Source of the DNA: Achromobacter spanius
Lineage (GTDB): Bacteria; Pseudomonadota; Gammaproteobacteria; Burkholderiales; Burkholderiaceae_B
Assembly: GCF_003994415.1 (NCBI RefSeq)
Contig: NZ_CP034689.1
Coordinates: forward strand, 5,332,001-5,396,000
Direction: 5' to 3'
DNA: 64,000 nt
Positions 8,254-19,542 of the stretch are shown here, one piece after another. The position numbers and the translations under genes are program-made. Position 1 is the first letter of the stretch. Each line of letters starts with the position of its first letter. The notes beneath the pieces are model-generated. The model ran no database searches. It worked only from the letters and a program-made list of their open reading frames with translations, and had not been told where the DNA came from.

Positions 8254-8634
8254 TTGAAAACCACACGCGTTCTCGCCGCATTGCTCGTTGCAGGCGGCAT
8301 GTCGGCCACGGCGTTCGCCGCGCCGCCCGTGATGCTGAACAACTCGCTCATCACGCAGATTCCCAAGGGCGACCGGCCCTCGTTTCATGACGCCGTGGCG
8401 CAGTCGCTGAACAGCTCGGCCGACGGCCAGCGCACCGAATGGGTCAGCAAGTCACAAGCCAAGCGGGCCGCGCCGATCACCGTGCAACTGACACCCACGC
8501 AAACTTCCAAGGTCAAGGACGACCGCGTCTGCCGCTTCCTGGTGGCCGACTTTGCGCGCACCAGCACCACCGAGACATGGAAGTTCTGGTTCTGCAAGCA
8601 GCCCGACGGCACCTGGAAAGCCAGCAGCACCTGA
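8254..8634 (+). CDS. Small exported protein, possible surface-antigen type
   Basis: 126 residues with a signal peptide ending AFA (about residue 23). The start is TTG at 8254, chosen because AAGGGAG lies about seven bases upstream (8241-8247) and the signal peptide begins there (MKTTRVLAALLVAGG). The mature part contains two cysteines, in VCRFLVADF and FWFCKQPDGTWKAS, resembling the end of the 17-kDa surface antigen-like domain; this is a weak match by eye. A Cys-Cys disulphide in the periplasm is likely. It is a single-gene unit with its own terminator. Confidence 0.7.
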   Translation: MKTTRVLAALLVAGGMSATAFAAPPVMLNNSLITQIPKGDRPSFHDAVAQSLNSSADGQRTEWVSKSQAKRAAPITVQLTPTQTSKVKDDRVCRFLVADFARTSTTETWKFWFCKQPDGTWKASST

Positions 8635-8649
8635 AGCCCGCGTCAACAA

Positions 8650-8676
8650 CAATGCCCCCTCGGGGCATTGTTCTTT
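8650..8676 (+). terminator. Rho-independent terminator
   Basis: Stem CAATGCCCC (8650-8658), loop CTC, GGGGCATTG (8662-8670), then TTCTTT. It lies between the small exported protein and the convergent M20 gene and may serve both. Confidence 0.85.
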
Positions 8677-8694
8677 GCGGCCACGCAGTGGCTA

Positions 8695-9999
8695 TCAAGG
8701 CAATGGCTGCACGCCGCACCATTGCGCAATGAACAGTGCGATGGTCTTGGTGATCAAGCGCAACGATTCCAGGTGCACGCGCTCGTCGAACCCATGAATG
8801 TCCAGGGACTTTGGCCCATAGACCAAGGTGGGCATGTCGCCGTAGATGACGAACACGCGGGCGTCCAGATAGCCCGGCGTGGTGAAGGTCTGCAAGTCGC
8901 TCTGGAACGCCTGGCGATGGCAATCGCGCAAGGTGTTTTCGGCGTCGGAGCCTTCTTCCAGCACGTAGCCTTCAGCATAGAAGCCCGTGTACGAGACTTG
9001 GGGCGGCGTGCCGCCCAGGCGTGCATCCGCCACGGCATCACGCAGGCAGGCGTCGATCTCGGCGCGCGCCTCGTCGGCGCTTGTGCCCGGATAGATGGCG
9101 GCGCGCACATCGAACTCGCACCAGGGCGGCACGGTTGACGGCCAGTCGCCGCCCGCGATCTTGCCGATGTTGAAGTTGATGGGATGGTCCAGGTGCTCAA
9201 AGTGCCGGTGGCAGTGGTGCTGCGCGTTCCACTTGGCCTCCAGGCGGCGCAGCGCTTCGATGGTGGCATAGGCCGCGTCGATGGCGTTGAAGCCGTTGGC
9301 CATTTCGCGCGTGTGCGTGGGATGCCCCTGCACGCGCACCTTAAACCACAACACGCCGACGTTGGCGCGCACCAGCATGTTTTCTTCGGGCTCGGGAATT
9401 AGCACCGCGTCGGCCTGGTAGCCCCGCAACAGCGCGGCCAGCGCGCCATTGCCCGTGCATTCCTCTTCAACCACCGACTGGAAATAAATGGGCGCCGCCG
9501 GCGCGTAGCCCGCCGCGCGCAAGGCGTCATAGGCGAACAGGTTGGCGGCCAGGCCAGCCTTCATGTCGGCGGCGCCGCGGCCATACATCCAGCCGTCGAC
9601 GATCGCCGGGTCCCAGGGCGAGCGGCTCCACATTTCCCGCGGCCCCGTCGGCACCACATCCACGTGCCCGTTCAGGATGAGCGAGCGCCCGGTGTGGACC
9701 TCGGGCCGGTAGGTGCCCACCACATTGAACGCGTTCTCGTACGACACCGTGACCGGCCCAAACCCCGGATGCGAACGGATGTCTTCCACGTCAATCTTCC
9801 AGCGGTCCATGGCAAAGCCGCGCTGGCGCATCGCTTCGTACAGGAAGTCCTGCGCGGTGTGCTCTTGCTCGCGCAGCGAGGGAAAGCGCACCAGGTCCTG
9901 CGTGAAAGCCAGTTGCGCATCGAAGTGCGCGTCAACGGCTTGCAGAATGCGGCGCGTCTGTTCCTGGGTCAGCGGCGCGGGCGCCATTGCGTTGTCCAT
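8695..9999 (-). CDS. M20 family metallo-amidohydrolase (ArgE/DapE-type deacylase)
   Basis: 434 residues. The M20 zinc-site motifs are present in order: NGHVDVV (His ligand plus Asp), GRGAADMKAG (bridging Asp), VVEEECTGNG (catalytic Glu and ligand Glu), and SLDIHGFDE (last His). The insert around GHPTHTREMANG is the dimerisation domain. Members hydrolyse N-acyl amino acids or small amides (acetylornithine, succinyl-diaminopimelate and others); the substrate cannot be read from the sequence. The protein is cytoplasmic. A LysR gene starts 182 bases away in the opposite direction and is its probable regulator. Confidence 0.85.
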   Translation of the reverse strand: MDNAMAPAPLTQEQTRRILQAVDAHFDAQLAFTQDLVRFPSLREQEHTAQDFLYEAMRQRGFAMDRWKIDVEDIRSHPGFGPVTVSYENAFNVVGTYRPEVHTGRSLILNGHVDVVPTGPREMWSRSPWDPAIVDGWMYGRGAADMKAGLAANLFAYDALRAAGYAPAAPIYFQSVVEEECTGNGALAALLRGYQADAVLIPEPEENMLVRANVGVLWFKVRVQGHPTHTREMANGFNAIDAAYATIEALRRLEAKWNAQHHCHRHFEHLDHPINFNIGKIAGGDWPSTVPPWCEFDVRAAIYPGTSADEARAEIDACLRDAVADARLGGTPPQVSYTGFYAEGYVLEEGSDAENTLRDCHRQAFQSDLQTFTTPGYLDARVFVIYGDMPTLVYGPKSLDIHGFDERVHLESLRLITKTIALFIAQWCGVQPLP

Positions 10000-10181
10000 G
10001 ATGTGTCCTTGAGCGTGAAAGAAATGGCGGTGCCTGGGGCTTTATCGCCCGCCCCTTTCCCCCGCGTCAATTTCCGTTTTCTTATCACCGACTTAAGTAG
10101 GATTAATGTTGAAATAGACCAGCGGCGGCTGTGAGAACATTCGCCCAGCGCCGCCCAACATCCCTTACCGATCAACATGCC

Positions 10182-11162
10182 ATGACAGAAAAATCCATGA
10201 CGACCGCCGCTCTTCCGCGCGTGGGTGAACGGCTGGATTGGAATCTTCTTCGTACTTTTTTGGTGATTGCAGAAGAGCGCAGCATTAGCGGTGCTGCTAT
10301 CAAGCTGCACTTGACGCAGTCGGCGGTCAGCCAGGCCTTGCGCCGTCTGGAAGCGCAGCTGGACCGCAGGTTGATCGAACGGCATCACGCCAAGTTCGCC
10401 ATCACGCGGGCCGGCGAAGAGGTGCGCCAGGCCGCGCTGGCCATACACGCAAGCGTGTCGCAACTGCTCAGCGACGTGGCGCAAGCCGAAGAGCAAACGG
10501 TGGGCCGCGTGCATCTGCTGGTGGCCAGCCGCATCCATTCGGCGGTGTATGACGATTTTTGGGCGCGCTTTCATCGCGCGCACCCGCGTATTGAAGTGCA
10601 GTTGGACGTGCTGCCCAGCAGCGAGATCGTGAACGTCTTGCAGCAGCGGGCCGCCACGGCGGGCATCGCGCTATGCCGGCAGATTCCCAAGCGTCTGGAC
10701 CACAAGCTGTTCCTGCAGCAGCGCTATGCCATGTTCTGCGGCAAGAACCACCCGCTGTTCGGGCGCGCCGACATTCGCATGGAAGACCTGTTGAACGAGA
10801 ACTTTGTGTCTTTCGCCAGTGACGCCTTGGGCGACAGCCTGTCGCCGCTGACCATCTTTCGCGACCAACGCGGGTTTTCAGGCAGCATCGTCGCCACGTC
10901 TTCGCAGCACGACGAGGTAAAACGCCTGCTGGTGGCCGGCTTTGGCATCGGCTGCCTGCCGGAACACAGCGTCGAGGCCGATCTTGCCGAAGGCCGCTTG
11001 TGGCGCTTGCCGCCAGGCGAAGGCGTGTGCGCGGCAGACCTGCACCTGCTTTGGCATGGGGATGCACACCGCAGCGCGGCCGAAGACCTGTTCATCGCGG
11101 CCTTGCGCGACCACATCGACAACTATTCGCTGCCGCAGCGGCTGCTGCCCGTTCTGCCTTGA
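10182..11162 (+). CDS. LysR family transcriptional regulator
   Basis: 326 residues from the ATG at 10182; another ATG at 10197 is equally near the domain. The winged helix-turn-helix starts at LDWNLLRTFLVIAEERSISG and includes LTQSAVSQALRRLEAQL. The rest is the two-lobed co-inducer domain (VGRVHLLVASRIHS onward). It is divergent from the M20 gene, the usual layout for a LysR regulator and its target. The effector is unknown. A hairpin terminator follows. Confidence 0.9.
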   Translation: MTEKSMTTAALPRVGERLDWNLLRTFLVIAEERSISGAAIKLHLTQSAVSQALRRLEAQLDRRLIERHHAKFAITRAGEEVRQAALAIHASVSQLLSDVAQAEEQTVGRVHLLVASRIHSAVYDDFWARFHRAHPRIEVQLDVLPSSEIVNVLQQRAATAGIALCRQIPKRLDHKLFLQQRYAMFCGKNHPLFGRADIRMEDLLNENFVSFASDALGDSLSPLTIFRDQRGFSGSIVATSSQHDEVKRLLVAGFGIGCLPEHSVEADLAEGRLWRLPPGEGVCAADLHLLWHGDAHRSAAEDLFIAALRDHIDNYSLPQRLLPVLP

Positions 11163-11196
11163 ACTCAGGCGCGCGCCTTGGACGTACGCACGAAAA

Positions 11197-11238
11197 AACG
11201 CCCCGGTAGCGGCACGCGTGTGCAGCTACCGGGGCGTT
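11197..11238 (+). terminator. Long hairpin, probable terminator between convergent genes
   Basis: AACGCCCCGGTAGC (11197-11210) pairs perfectly with GCTACCGGGGCGTT (11225-11238). The 14-base loop can extend the stem through GCAC/GTGC. Six A precede it, so it works best for minus-strand transcription (maeB) and may serve both genes. Confidence 0.8.
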
Positions 11239-11269
11239 GATCCTTGCCGGACGCGTTACGCGCGTCGCG

Positions 11270-13570
<2,301 letters not shown>

Positions 13571-13624
13571 GTGGCGGTAGCCTCGTTGGTAGGGGTGATG
13601 TGAATATGGGAAAAATTCTAGGCG

Positions 13625-13687
13625 GACAGGCATAAGGTGATGATTCGGATTTAATATCGTCCCATTACCTTTACCTTATGACCTGTC
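13625..13687. promoter_or_regulatory. Inverted repeat abutting the lysR start
   Basis: GACAGG-CATAAGGT (13625-13638) and ACCTTATG-A-CCTGTC (13673-13687) are inverted copies differing by one inserted base, with a 34-base spacer. The right arm ends two bases before the ATG at 13689. The motif ACCT occurs three times in the right half. It is a likely operator for the lysR/maeB gap, and its position would let a bound protein block the lysR start. Confidence 0.6.
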
Positions 13688-13688
13688 T

Positions 13689-14657
13689 ATGACGGCCTTT
13701 GACCCGGATGCCGTTATCCGGAAATTGACCTCGCGGCTGAAGATGCGCCACCTGATGCTGCTGCTGAAAATCGAGCAGCACGGATCCCTGACCCGGGTGG
13801 CCGAGCACATGGCGACCAGCCAGCCAGCCGTGACGAACGCCCTGGCCGAACTGGAAAGCATGTTCGACGTGCCGCTGTTCGACCGCTCTGTCCGGGGCAT
13901 GACGCCGACGCCTTTGGGCGCGGTGGTGCTGACGCGCGCGCGCGGGCTGGTCCACGACCTGGGTCATCTGGTGCAGGAAATGGAGGCCGTGGCGGCGGGC
14001 CATGCCGCCCATCTGCATATCGGCGTCATTCCGTTTGTGTCGGGCCAGATGCTGTCGGCCGCCATCAGCCGTACCCTGCCGCAAGGGCGGCGCATCACCG
14101 CCACCATCCACGAAGGCCAGGGCCCCGCCCTGCTGCGCCAACTGCGCGACCACACGCTGGATATCGTGGTGGGCTGGGCTACGCCGTCGGTGGACCTGAG
14201 CAATATCGATTTTGAAGTGCTCTACCACCAGCAACCCCGCCTGATCGCCAGCCGGCGCCTGGCGGCGCGGCTGGGGCGTTCGCGACTGGAATGGAACCGG
14301 CTGGCGGACCTGGACTGGATTCTGGGCACGCCCGGCAGCCCCATCCGCGAACAGGTGGCCGATATTTTCCTGCGCGCGGGCCTGGCGCCGCCCCCGCCTT
14401 CGGTGCAAAGCGATTCGTCCAAGCTGATCGGTGAAATGATCGTCGCCAGCGATCGCGCCGTGTCGATTCTGCCGGCCGATATCGCCGATGAACTGGTACG
14501 AATTGCCGGCGCGGCCATCGTGCCCTATTCGTTTGACTGGACCTTGCCGCCGATCTCGCTGTTTACCCGCGCCGACGGCCTGCGGCGCAATGTGGACGCG
14601 CTCTTTGCGTCCGCCCTGCGCGAGGTGTATACCAAGGGAGCCCGGCCCGCGACCTGA
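13689..14657 (+). CDS. LysR family transcriptional regulator (GbpR/PcaQ-like)
   Basis: 322 residues. The DNA-binding region is LKMRHLMLLLKIEQHGSLTR with TSQPAVTNALAELESMF, a layout with about 18 residues before the helix-turn-helix that is typical of GbpR/PcaQ-like LysR proteins. The substrate domain follows from about residue 95. No ribosome-binding site is visible because the inverted repeat reaches to two bases before the ATG; a leaderless transcript is possible. It is divergent from maeB and followed 41 bases later by an AraC gene on the same strand. Confidence 0.85.
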   Translation: MTAFDPDAVIRKLTSRLKMRHLMLLLKIEQHGSLTRVAEHMATSQPAVTNALAELESMFDVPLFDRSVRGMTPTPLGAVVLTRARGLVHDLGHLVQEMEAVAAGHAAHLHIGVIPFVSGQMLSAAISRTLPQGRRITATIHEGQGPALLRQLRDHTLDIVVGWATPSVDLSNIDFEVLYHQQPRLIASRRLAARLGRSRLEWNRLADLDWILGTPGSPIREQVADIFLRAGLAPPPPSVQSDSSKLIGEMIVASDRAVSILPADIADELVRIAGAAIVPYSFDWTLPPISLFTRADGLRRNVDALFASALREVYTKGARPAT

Positions 14658-14698
14658 ACCACGCCCCCTTTCAGCCCACGTTTTCCCGTCCCACGCCC

Positions 14699-15523
14699 AT
14701 GCCTTCCGGCCAATTCCTGATGCATCGCAGCGCGCTTGCCGGCGTGCAGGCGGTGGCTGCACGCAGCCGCCACGCCTTTGCCCGGCACACGCATGACCAG
14801 TTCGGCATTGGCGTGATGCGCCAGGGCGCGCAGGTGTCGCACAGCGGACGCGGCCAGGTCCGCGCCGGCCCGGGCCACGTCATCACCGTCAACCCAGGCG
14901 AGGTGCATGACGGCGTGCCCATCGGCGACACGCCGCGTGCCTGGCAGATGCTGTACCTGGACCCGGACGTGGTGGCGCAGGCGGCAAACGACTTGGCCAA
15001 GGATGGCTACGCGGGTGCCTGCTACGAATTCGAACACCCCGCGCAACACCAACCCGCCTTGGCGCGCGACGTTCTGGCGTTGTACTCGCACGCCATTGGC
15101 GCCGCCGCGCCCTTGGCCTGTGACGCGCTGTTGCTGCGCATTCTGGTGCAAGCGCGCGGCGACGGCGGCCGCTGGCGCGTGGCAGCGGCAGGCCCTGGCA
15201 TGCCCGCCGGCATCCGCCACGCGCGCAGCCTGATCGACGATGCCCCCGCCGCCACGCTGTCGCTTGCCGACCTGGCGGCCGCCTGCGGGCTTAGCCGATA
15301 TCAGACGTTGCGCGCCTTTGCCCGCGCCACCGGCATGACGCCGCACGCGTATCAAATTCAACGGCGCCTGCTGCTGGCGCGCCAATTGATCCGGCGCGGC
15401 ATGACGCTGGCCGACGCCGCCGCCGCCAGCGGCTTTGCCGACCAAAGCCACATGACGCGGCTGTTCGTTCGCACCTACGGCGTATCGCCTGGCTGCTACG
15501 CCATGGCGGCGCGCCTGGCCTGA
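14699..15523 (+). CDS. AraC family transcriptional regulator
   Basis: 274 residues. An N-terminal cupin-like AraC ligand domain (HTHDQFGIGVMRQG, then NPGEVHDG) is followed by a C-terminal double helix-turn-helix (LSLADLAAACGLSRYQTLRA and the second helix in ADAAAASGFADQSHMTRLF). The ending YGVSPGCY is characteristic. The EamA transporter gene starts about 130 bases downstream on the same strand and is the likely target, as in the AraC-exporter pairs common in this group. The ligand is unknown. Confidence 0.9.
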   Translation: MPSGQFLMHRSALAGVQAVAARSRHAFARHTHDQFGIGVMRQGAQVSHSGRGQVRAGPGHVITVNPGEVHDGVPIGDTPRAWQMLYLDPDVVAQAANDLAKDGYAGACYEFEHPAQHQPALARDVLALYSHAIGAAAPLACDALLLRILVQARGDGGRWRVAAAGPGMPAGIRHARSLIDDAPAATLSLADLAAACGLSRYQTLRAFARATGMTPHAYQIQRRLLLARQLIRRGMTLADAAAASGFADQSHMTRLFVRTYGVSPGCYAMAARLA

Positions 15524-15655
15524 ACCTGGGGGCTGGGGCTGGGCTGGGGCTGCGACTGATTTGAAGCGATACCGGCACTGGCCCGCTGCAATTTCGTTCA
15601 AGACCGGCTGCGTCCACGCGTCCTACGCTGCGTGTTTTCCACGCAGGGCACGGCA

Positions 15656-16567
15656 ATGGGCACGCACCAACGAATGTGGGGGTATGGCTTTCTGGCGGCA
15701 GCCATGGCGCTGGTGGGCAGCACCGTCATCGCCAGCAAGATCATCGGGGCCGGCATACCGCCCTTTACCGCCACCGCACTGCGGTTCGCCATCGCGCTGC
15801 CCTGCTTCGCCTTGTTGATGGCGGCCACCGGCGCGCGCCTGCCGCGTCTGCAAAAGCGCGATTGGCTGCTGCTGGCGGCGCAGGCCATTGCCGGCAGCGT
15901 GGGCTATACAACGCTGCTGATCGCCGGCTTGCAGCGCGCCTCGGCGGTGGACGGCGGCATCATCCTGGGCACCTTGCCGCTGGTATCCGCGGCCATCGCC
16001 GTGCTGGTGCTGGGCGAACGCCCTGGCAAGGGCACGTGGGCCGCCATCGCGATGGCGGCCGCCGGTGTGTGGCTCATGGCGCACGAGGGCGCGCGCGCGG
16101 ATCGCGCCACGTCGTGGACCGGCAATGTCTTGATGCTGGGCGCCGTGGTGTGCGAAGGGCTGTTCATCCTGCTCAACAAGCGCTTGCGCGTGGCCGTGCC
16201 GCCGCTGGCGCTGTCAACCGTGATGGCAGGGTTTGGTCTGGCGTTTTCGGCGCTGGCCAGCGTGGCCGAATCGCCTTGGACGCTGAGCTTGTCCGCCGAC
16301 GCGATGCTGGCGGTGGGCTATTACGCGCTGGTGCCCACGGTGGGCGGATTTCTACTTTGGTACGCGGGCGCAGCGCGGGTGCGCGGGTCGGAAGCAGCGC
16401 TGTTCACCGCGCTGGCGCCCGTGTGCGCGGTGCTGTTGGCCACCAGCGTATTGGGCGAAACGGTCAGGCTTGTCCAGGCCGTCGGCATGGCTTGCGTGCT
16501 GGGCGGCGTGCTGATGCAGGCGCTGGCCGCGCAGCGTGGCCGCCAGCCGCGAGTCAATCGACGCTGA
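15656..16567 (+). CDS. DMT/EamA family transporter
   Basis: 303 residues from the ATG at 15656; the in-frame ATG at 15632 adds eight polar residues. About ten hydrophobic helices form two EamA repeats. The first repeat has the proline-rich turn ALRFAIALPCF and LGERPGKGTW, the second SEAALFTALAPVCAVLLA and VLGETVRLVQ. These inner-membrane permeases export amino acids or other metabolites. It follows the AraC gene and is likely controlled by it. Confidence 0.9.
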   Translation: MGTHQRMWGYGFLAAAMALVGSTVIASKIIGAGIPPFTATALRFAIALPCFALLMAATGARLPRLQKRDWLLLAAQAIAGSVGYTTLLIAGLQRASAVDGGIILGTLPLVSAAIAVLVLGERPGKGTWAAIAMAAAGVWLMAHEGARADRATSWTGNVLMLGAVVCEGLFILLNKRLRVAVPPLALSTVMAGFGLAFSALASVAESPWTLSLSADAMLAVGYYALVPTVGGFLLWYAGAARVRGSEAALFTALAPVCAVLLATSVLGETVRLVQAVGMACVLGGVLMQALAAQRGRQPRVNRR

Positions 16568-16598
16568 ACGCCGAGCCCTGCGCCCTACGCACCCGCCG

Positions 16599-17075
16599 CT
16601 AGCCGCGGCTGAAGGCCAGCGCGAACTCGTCAGAGAAAATATCGGCCAGCGCATGCCGCAACGCAGCGGCGCGCTCTGCGCCGTAGGCCGCTTCAAAACG
16701 GCGCTGCGCGTCTTTCCACAGGCGTTTGGACTCGGCCAGCTTGGCGCGGCCAGCCTCGGTCAGCGCCACGCGGCGGCTGCGGCGGTCGTGCTCGTCGCGC
16801 GACATTGCCACATAACCGTCGCGTTCCAGCGGCTTCAGGTTGTGGGCCAAGGCCGAGCGGTCCAGCACCAGCGCACGCGCCAGATCGGTCATGGACGGCG
16901 TGCCGGCCCGGGCAATGTGAATCAGGATGGAATGCTGCGACACCTTCAAGCCGCAGGGGGCAAGCACCGTGTCATACAACTGCGACACGCGCCGGGTCGC
17001 CTTGCGCAAGGCGGCGCCGTTGCAGACCAGCGGGTCCGTGACGGTAGCGAGGGCAGAGGGTTGGACGTCGGACAT
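16599..17075 (-). CDS. MarR family transcriptional regulator
   Basis: 158 residues from the ATG at 17075; a second in-frame start lies four codons upstream at 17087. The winged helix is shown by LKVSQHSILIHIARAG, MTDLARALVLDRSALAHNLK and the wing DEHDRRSRRVALTEAG, the standard MarR signature. It is divergent from the MATE efflux gene at 17201. MarR repressors usually control a divergent pump and respond to small aromatic ligands. Confidence 0.9.
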   Translation of the reverse strand: MSDVQPSALATVTDPLVCNGAALRKATRRVSQLYDTVLAPCGLKVSQHSILIHIARAGTPSMTDLARALVLDRSALAHNLKPLERDGYVAMSRDEHDRRSRRVALTEAGRAKLAESKRLWKDAQRRFEAAYGAERAAALRHALADIFSDEFALAFSRG

Positions 17076-17142
17076 GGCGGCAGGCAAAGGTCAGAGAAGG
17101 TCATTACCCTACTGCCGGGTCGGGCGCGCGTCCAGCCCATTA

Positions 17143-17172
17143 TTGACAGATGCTGGCATATGCACGTAAATT
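17143..17172 (+). promoter_or_regulatory. Sigma-70 type promoter of the MATE gene with palindrome
   Basis: TTGACA (17143-17148), an 18-base spacer, then TAAATT (17167-17172). The perfect palindrome GCATATGC lies between the two boxes (17156-17163) and could be part of a MarR operator. Confidence 0.5.
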
Positions 17173-17200
17173 TTATCGCACTCCATTCCAGCCTACGCTC

Positions 17201-18619
17201 ATGTCAGCCAGCCCCCCGTCGCCGTCCCCCGCGGCAAGCGCCGCCAACGCGCGTCTGCAAGCCATGCTTGATGCGCCGATTGCGCCCACGCTGGCCCGCC
17301 TGGCCTGGCCCAATATATTGATGATGTCGGCGCAGTCCGCCACCAGCTTGATCGAAACCTGGTTTCTGGCGCGCCTGGGCACGTCAGTGCTGGCTGGCGT
17401 GGCGCTGGTGGTGCCGGTGGTGTTCCTGATGGGCAATATGTCGCAAGGCGCCATGGGCGGCGGCATTTCGGCGGCGGTGGCGCGGGCGCTGGGCGGCGGG
17501 CGCCAACAGGAAGCAGACCAACTGGTGCTGCACGCCGTGGTACTGAACGCCATCTTGGGCATGCTTTTCTGTGTGCTGATGCTGGCGTTCGGGCCGCAGT
17601 TGTATCGCGCGCTGGGTGCACAAGGCGAAGCGCTGGACGCGGCGCTGGCGTATTCCAACGTGATCTTCGGCGGCATCGTGTTGATGTGGCTGATGAATGC
17701 ATTCGCCAGTGTCATCCGGGGCACCGGCAACATGCTGGTGCCGGGCGCGGTGATCTGTGGCGGGGCCTTGCTGCTGGTCCCCTTGTCGCCCTGCCTGATC
17801 TTCGGATGGGGGCCGTTTCCGGCATTGGGCGTGGCGGGCGGCGGCTGGGCGCTGGTCATCTATTACGGCGTGGGCGCGCTGATCCTGGGCATCTACTGCG
17901 CCAGCGGCCGCAACCCCGCGCGGCTGGTCGCCAGCCGCCTGCACGGGAACCTGATGCGCAGCATTCTTAGCGTGGGTGCACTGGCAACGCTGAACCCGCT
18001 GTTGACCAATGCCCTGGTGGCGCTGACGGCGGCTTTGGTCGGCGCCTATGCCGGCACCGCGGCGGTGGCGGGTTACGGCATCGCCGTGCGCCTGGAATAT
18101 CTGCTGATGCCCATTGCCTTCGGCCTGGGGGCGCCCATGGTCGCGATGGTGGCGTCCAACATCGGCGCGGGGCGGCCCGAACGCGCCATGCGCATTGCCT
18201 TGACCGGCGGCGCCATGGCCTTCGTGCTGGCTGAAACCATCGGGATCGCGGCGGCGTGCTTTCCCGAAGCATGGTTGCGGCTTTTCGGCGCCGAAGACCA
18301 CATGCTGCAAGCCGGCGCCGACTACCTGCGTACCGTCGGTCCGGTGTATGGATTTTTTGCGCTGGGGTTTTCGATGTACTTCGCCTCGCAAGGCGCGGGG
18401 CGCTTGAAGTGGCCCCTGGTGGCCGGATGCCTGCGCCTTGTGACGGCGGTGGGCGCGGGCGCCATCGCGCTGCACTTGACCGGATCGCTGACGGTGTTCT
18501 TTTCAGTCGCGGCCGTGGCGATGTGTCTGTATGGCCTGATCATTCTGGCCGCGGTCGCTTCCGGCTCGTGGTTCGCGCCGGCGCGTCAGCCCCAGGCCCA
18601 CCCCGTGGCGCGCTCCTAG
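17201..18619 (+). CDS. MATE family multidrug/toxin efflux transporter
   Basis: 472 residues from the ATG at 17201, about 30 bases after the promoter; an upstream in-frame ATG at 17150 lies inside the promoter. Twelve hydrophobic helices form two MatE halves. Family segments are TLARLAWPNILMMSAQSATS in helix 1 and IGAGRPERAMRIALTGG between the halves. It exports cationic compounds using H+ or Na+ across the inner membrane. Its last 80 bases overlap the 3' end of a convergent LysR gene. The divergent MarR gene is the probable regulator. Confidence 0.9.
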   Translation: MSASPPSPSPAASAANARLQAMLDAPIAPTLARLAWPNILMMSAQSATSLIETWFLARLGTSVLAGVALVVPVVFLMGNMSQGAMGGGISAAVARALGGGRQQEADQLVLHAVVLNAILGMLFCVLMLAFGPQLYRALGAQGEALDAALAYSNVIFGGIVLMWLMNAFASVIRGTGNMLVPGAVICGGALLLVPLSPCLIFGWGPFPALGVAGGGWALVIYYGVGALILGIYCASGRNPARLVASRLHGNLMRSILSVGALATLNPLLTNALVALTAALVGAYAGTAAVAGYGIAVRLEYLLMPIAFGLGAPMVAMVASNIGAGRPERAMRIALTGGAMAFVLAETIGIAAACFPEAWLRLFGAEDHMLQAGADYLRTVGPVYGFFALGFSMYFASQGAGRLKWPLVAGCLRLVTAVGAGAIALHLTGSLTVFFSVAAVAMCLYGLIILAAVASGSWFAPARQPQAHPVARS

Positions 18620-19502
18620 GCGGGGCATCACGCAGCGCGTACGCCACCAGTTCGGCGGCATACGCCGGCAGCGCGTCGCGCACGCACAGCACTAGGTCGC
18701 GCGCGGCCCAGGCATCGGCCAACGCCACGCGCTGCACGCCCGCCGCCCGCCCCAGGCGCATGGCCGCCACGCGCGGCACGATGGCGATGCCCACGCCCTG
18801 CCCCACCATCCGGCACACCGCATCAAAGCCGCGCAAGCGCACCCGGTACGACAAGGTCTTGCCGCCGCGCCGCGCATGATGCGCAATGTGGTCCTGCAAG
18901 GCGCTGCCCTCGGTCAGCCCCACGAAGTCCTCGTGCGCCACCTCGCTTAGCGTGACAGCCGGCCGCCGCGCCAACGCATGGCCGCGCGGCACGATCACCG
19001 CCAGCGGATCATGGCGAAACGTCTGGGTATGCAGGCCGTGCAGGTCGGCCGAGTCCGCCAGCACGCCGATATCGCAGATGCCCGCGCGCAAGGCGTCGGC
19101 AATATCCAGGCTGGGCTTTTCTTCCAGGTCCACCGACACGCGGGGATGGTCACGCAGAAATTCGCCCAGCACGGGCGGCAGGTATTCGCTGAGGGCGGTG
19201 GTGTTGCACAGCACGCGCACATGCCCTTTCAGGCCGTGGCCAAAGTGGTCGAGTTCGCCGCGCATGCGGTCGATCTGCGCCAGCACCACGCGCGCATGGT
19301 GCGCCAGCGTCTGCCCGGCAGGCGTGAGTTCGACGCCGCGAGGCGCGCGCAGCAAGAGCGGCACGCCCAGGTCCCCTTCCATGCCCCGGATGCGTTCGCT
19401 GGCCGAGGCCAGCGTCATATGCGTGCGTCTGGCGCCCGCCGTGATGGAACCCGCTTCCTGCACATGGAGAAAGAGACGAAGGTCGGTCAGGTCGAATCGC
19501 AT
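18540..19502 (-). CDS. LysR family transcriptional regulator
   Basis: 320 residues from ATG 19502, where the LysR domain begins (MRFDLTDLRLFLHVQEAGSI); the open frame continues 47 codons upstream but covers the promoter. The DNA-binding helix contains MTLASASERIRGMEGDLGV, and the substrate domain starts at GHVRVLCNTTALSEY. The C-terminal 25 residues are Pro/Arg/Ala rich and lie within the overlap with the convergent MATE gene, so the family-like protein really ends earlier. It is divergent from the TauE/SafE permease gene, its likely target. Confidence 0.85.
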   Translation of the reverse strand: MRFDLTDLRLFLHVQEAGSITAGARRTHMTLASASERIRGMEGDLGVPLLLRAPRGVELTPAGQTLAHHARVVLAQIDRMRGELDHFGHGLKGHVRVLCNTTALSEYLPPVLGEFLRDHPRVSVDLEEKPSLDIADALRAGICDIGVLADSADLHGLHTQTFRHDPLAVIVPRGHALARRPAVTLSEVAHEDFVGLTEGSALQDHIAHHARRGGKTLSYRVRLRGFDAVCRMVGQGVGIAIVPRVAAMRLGRAAGVQRVALADAWAARDLVLCVRDALPAYAAELVAYALRDAPPRSAPRGGPGADAPARTTSRKRPRPE

Positions 19503-19523
19503 GCGGCCAGCGTAGCACGCCAC

Positions 19524-19542
19524 CCTATGGCACAGCCATAGG
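19524..19542. promoter_or_regulatory. LysR-type operator
   Basis: CCTATGG (19524-19530), five bases, then CCATAGG (19536-19542), a perfect 7-bp dyad containing T-N11-A. A related half site CCTATGC follows immediately. It lies 21 bases upstream of the lysR start in the gap shared with the permease gene. Confidence 0.6.
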
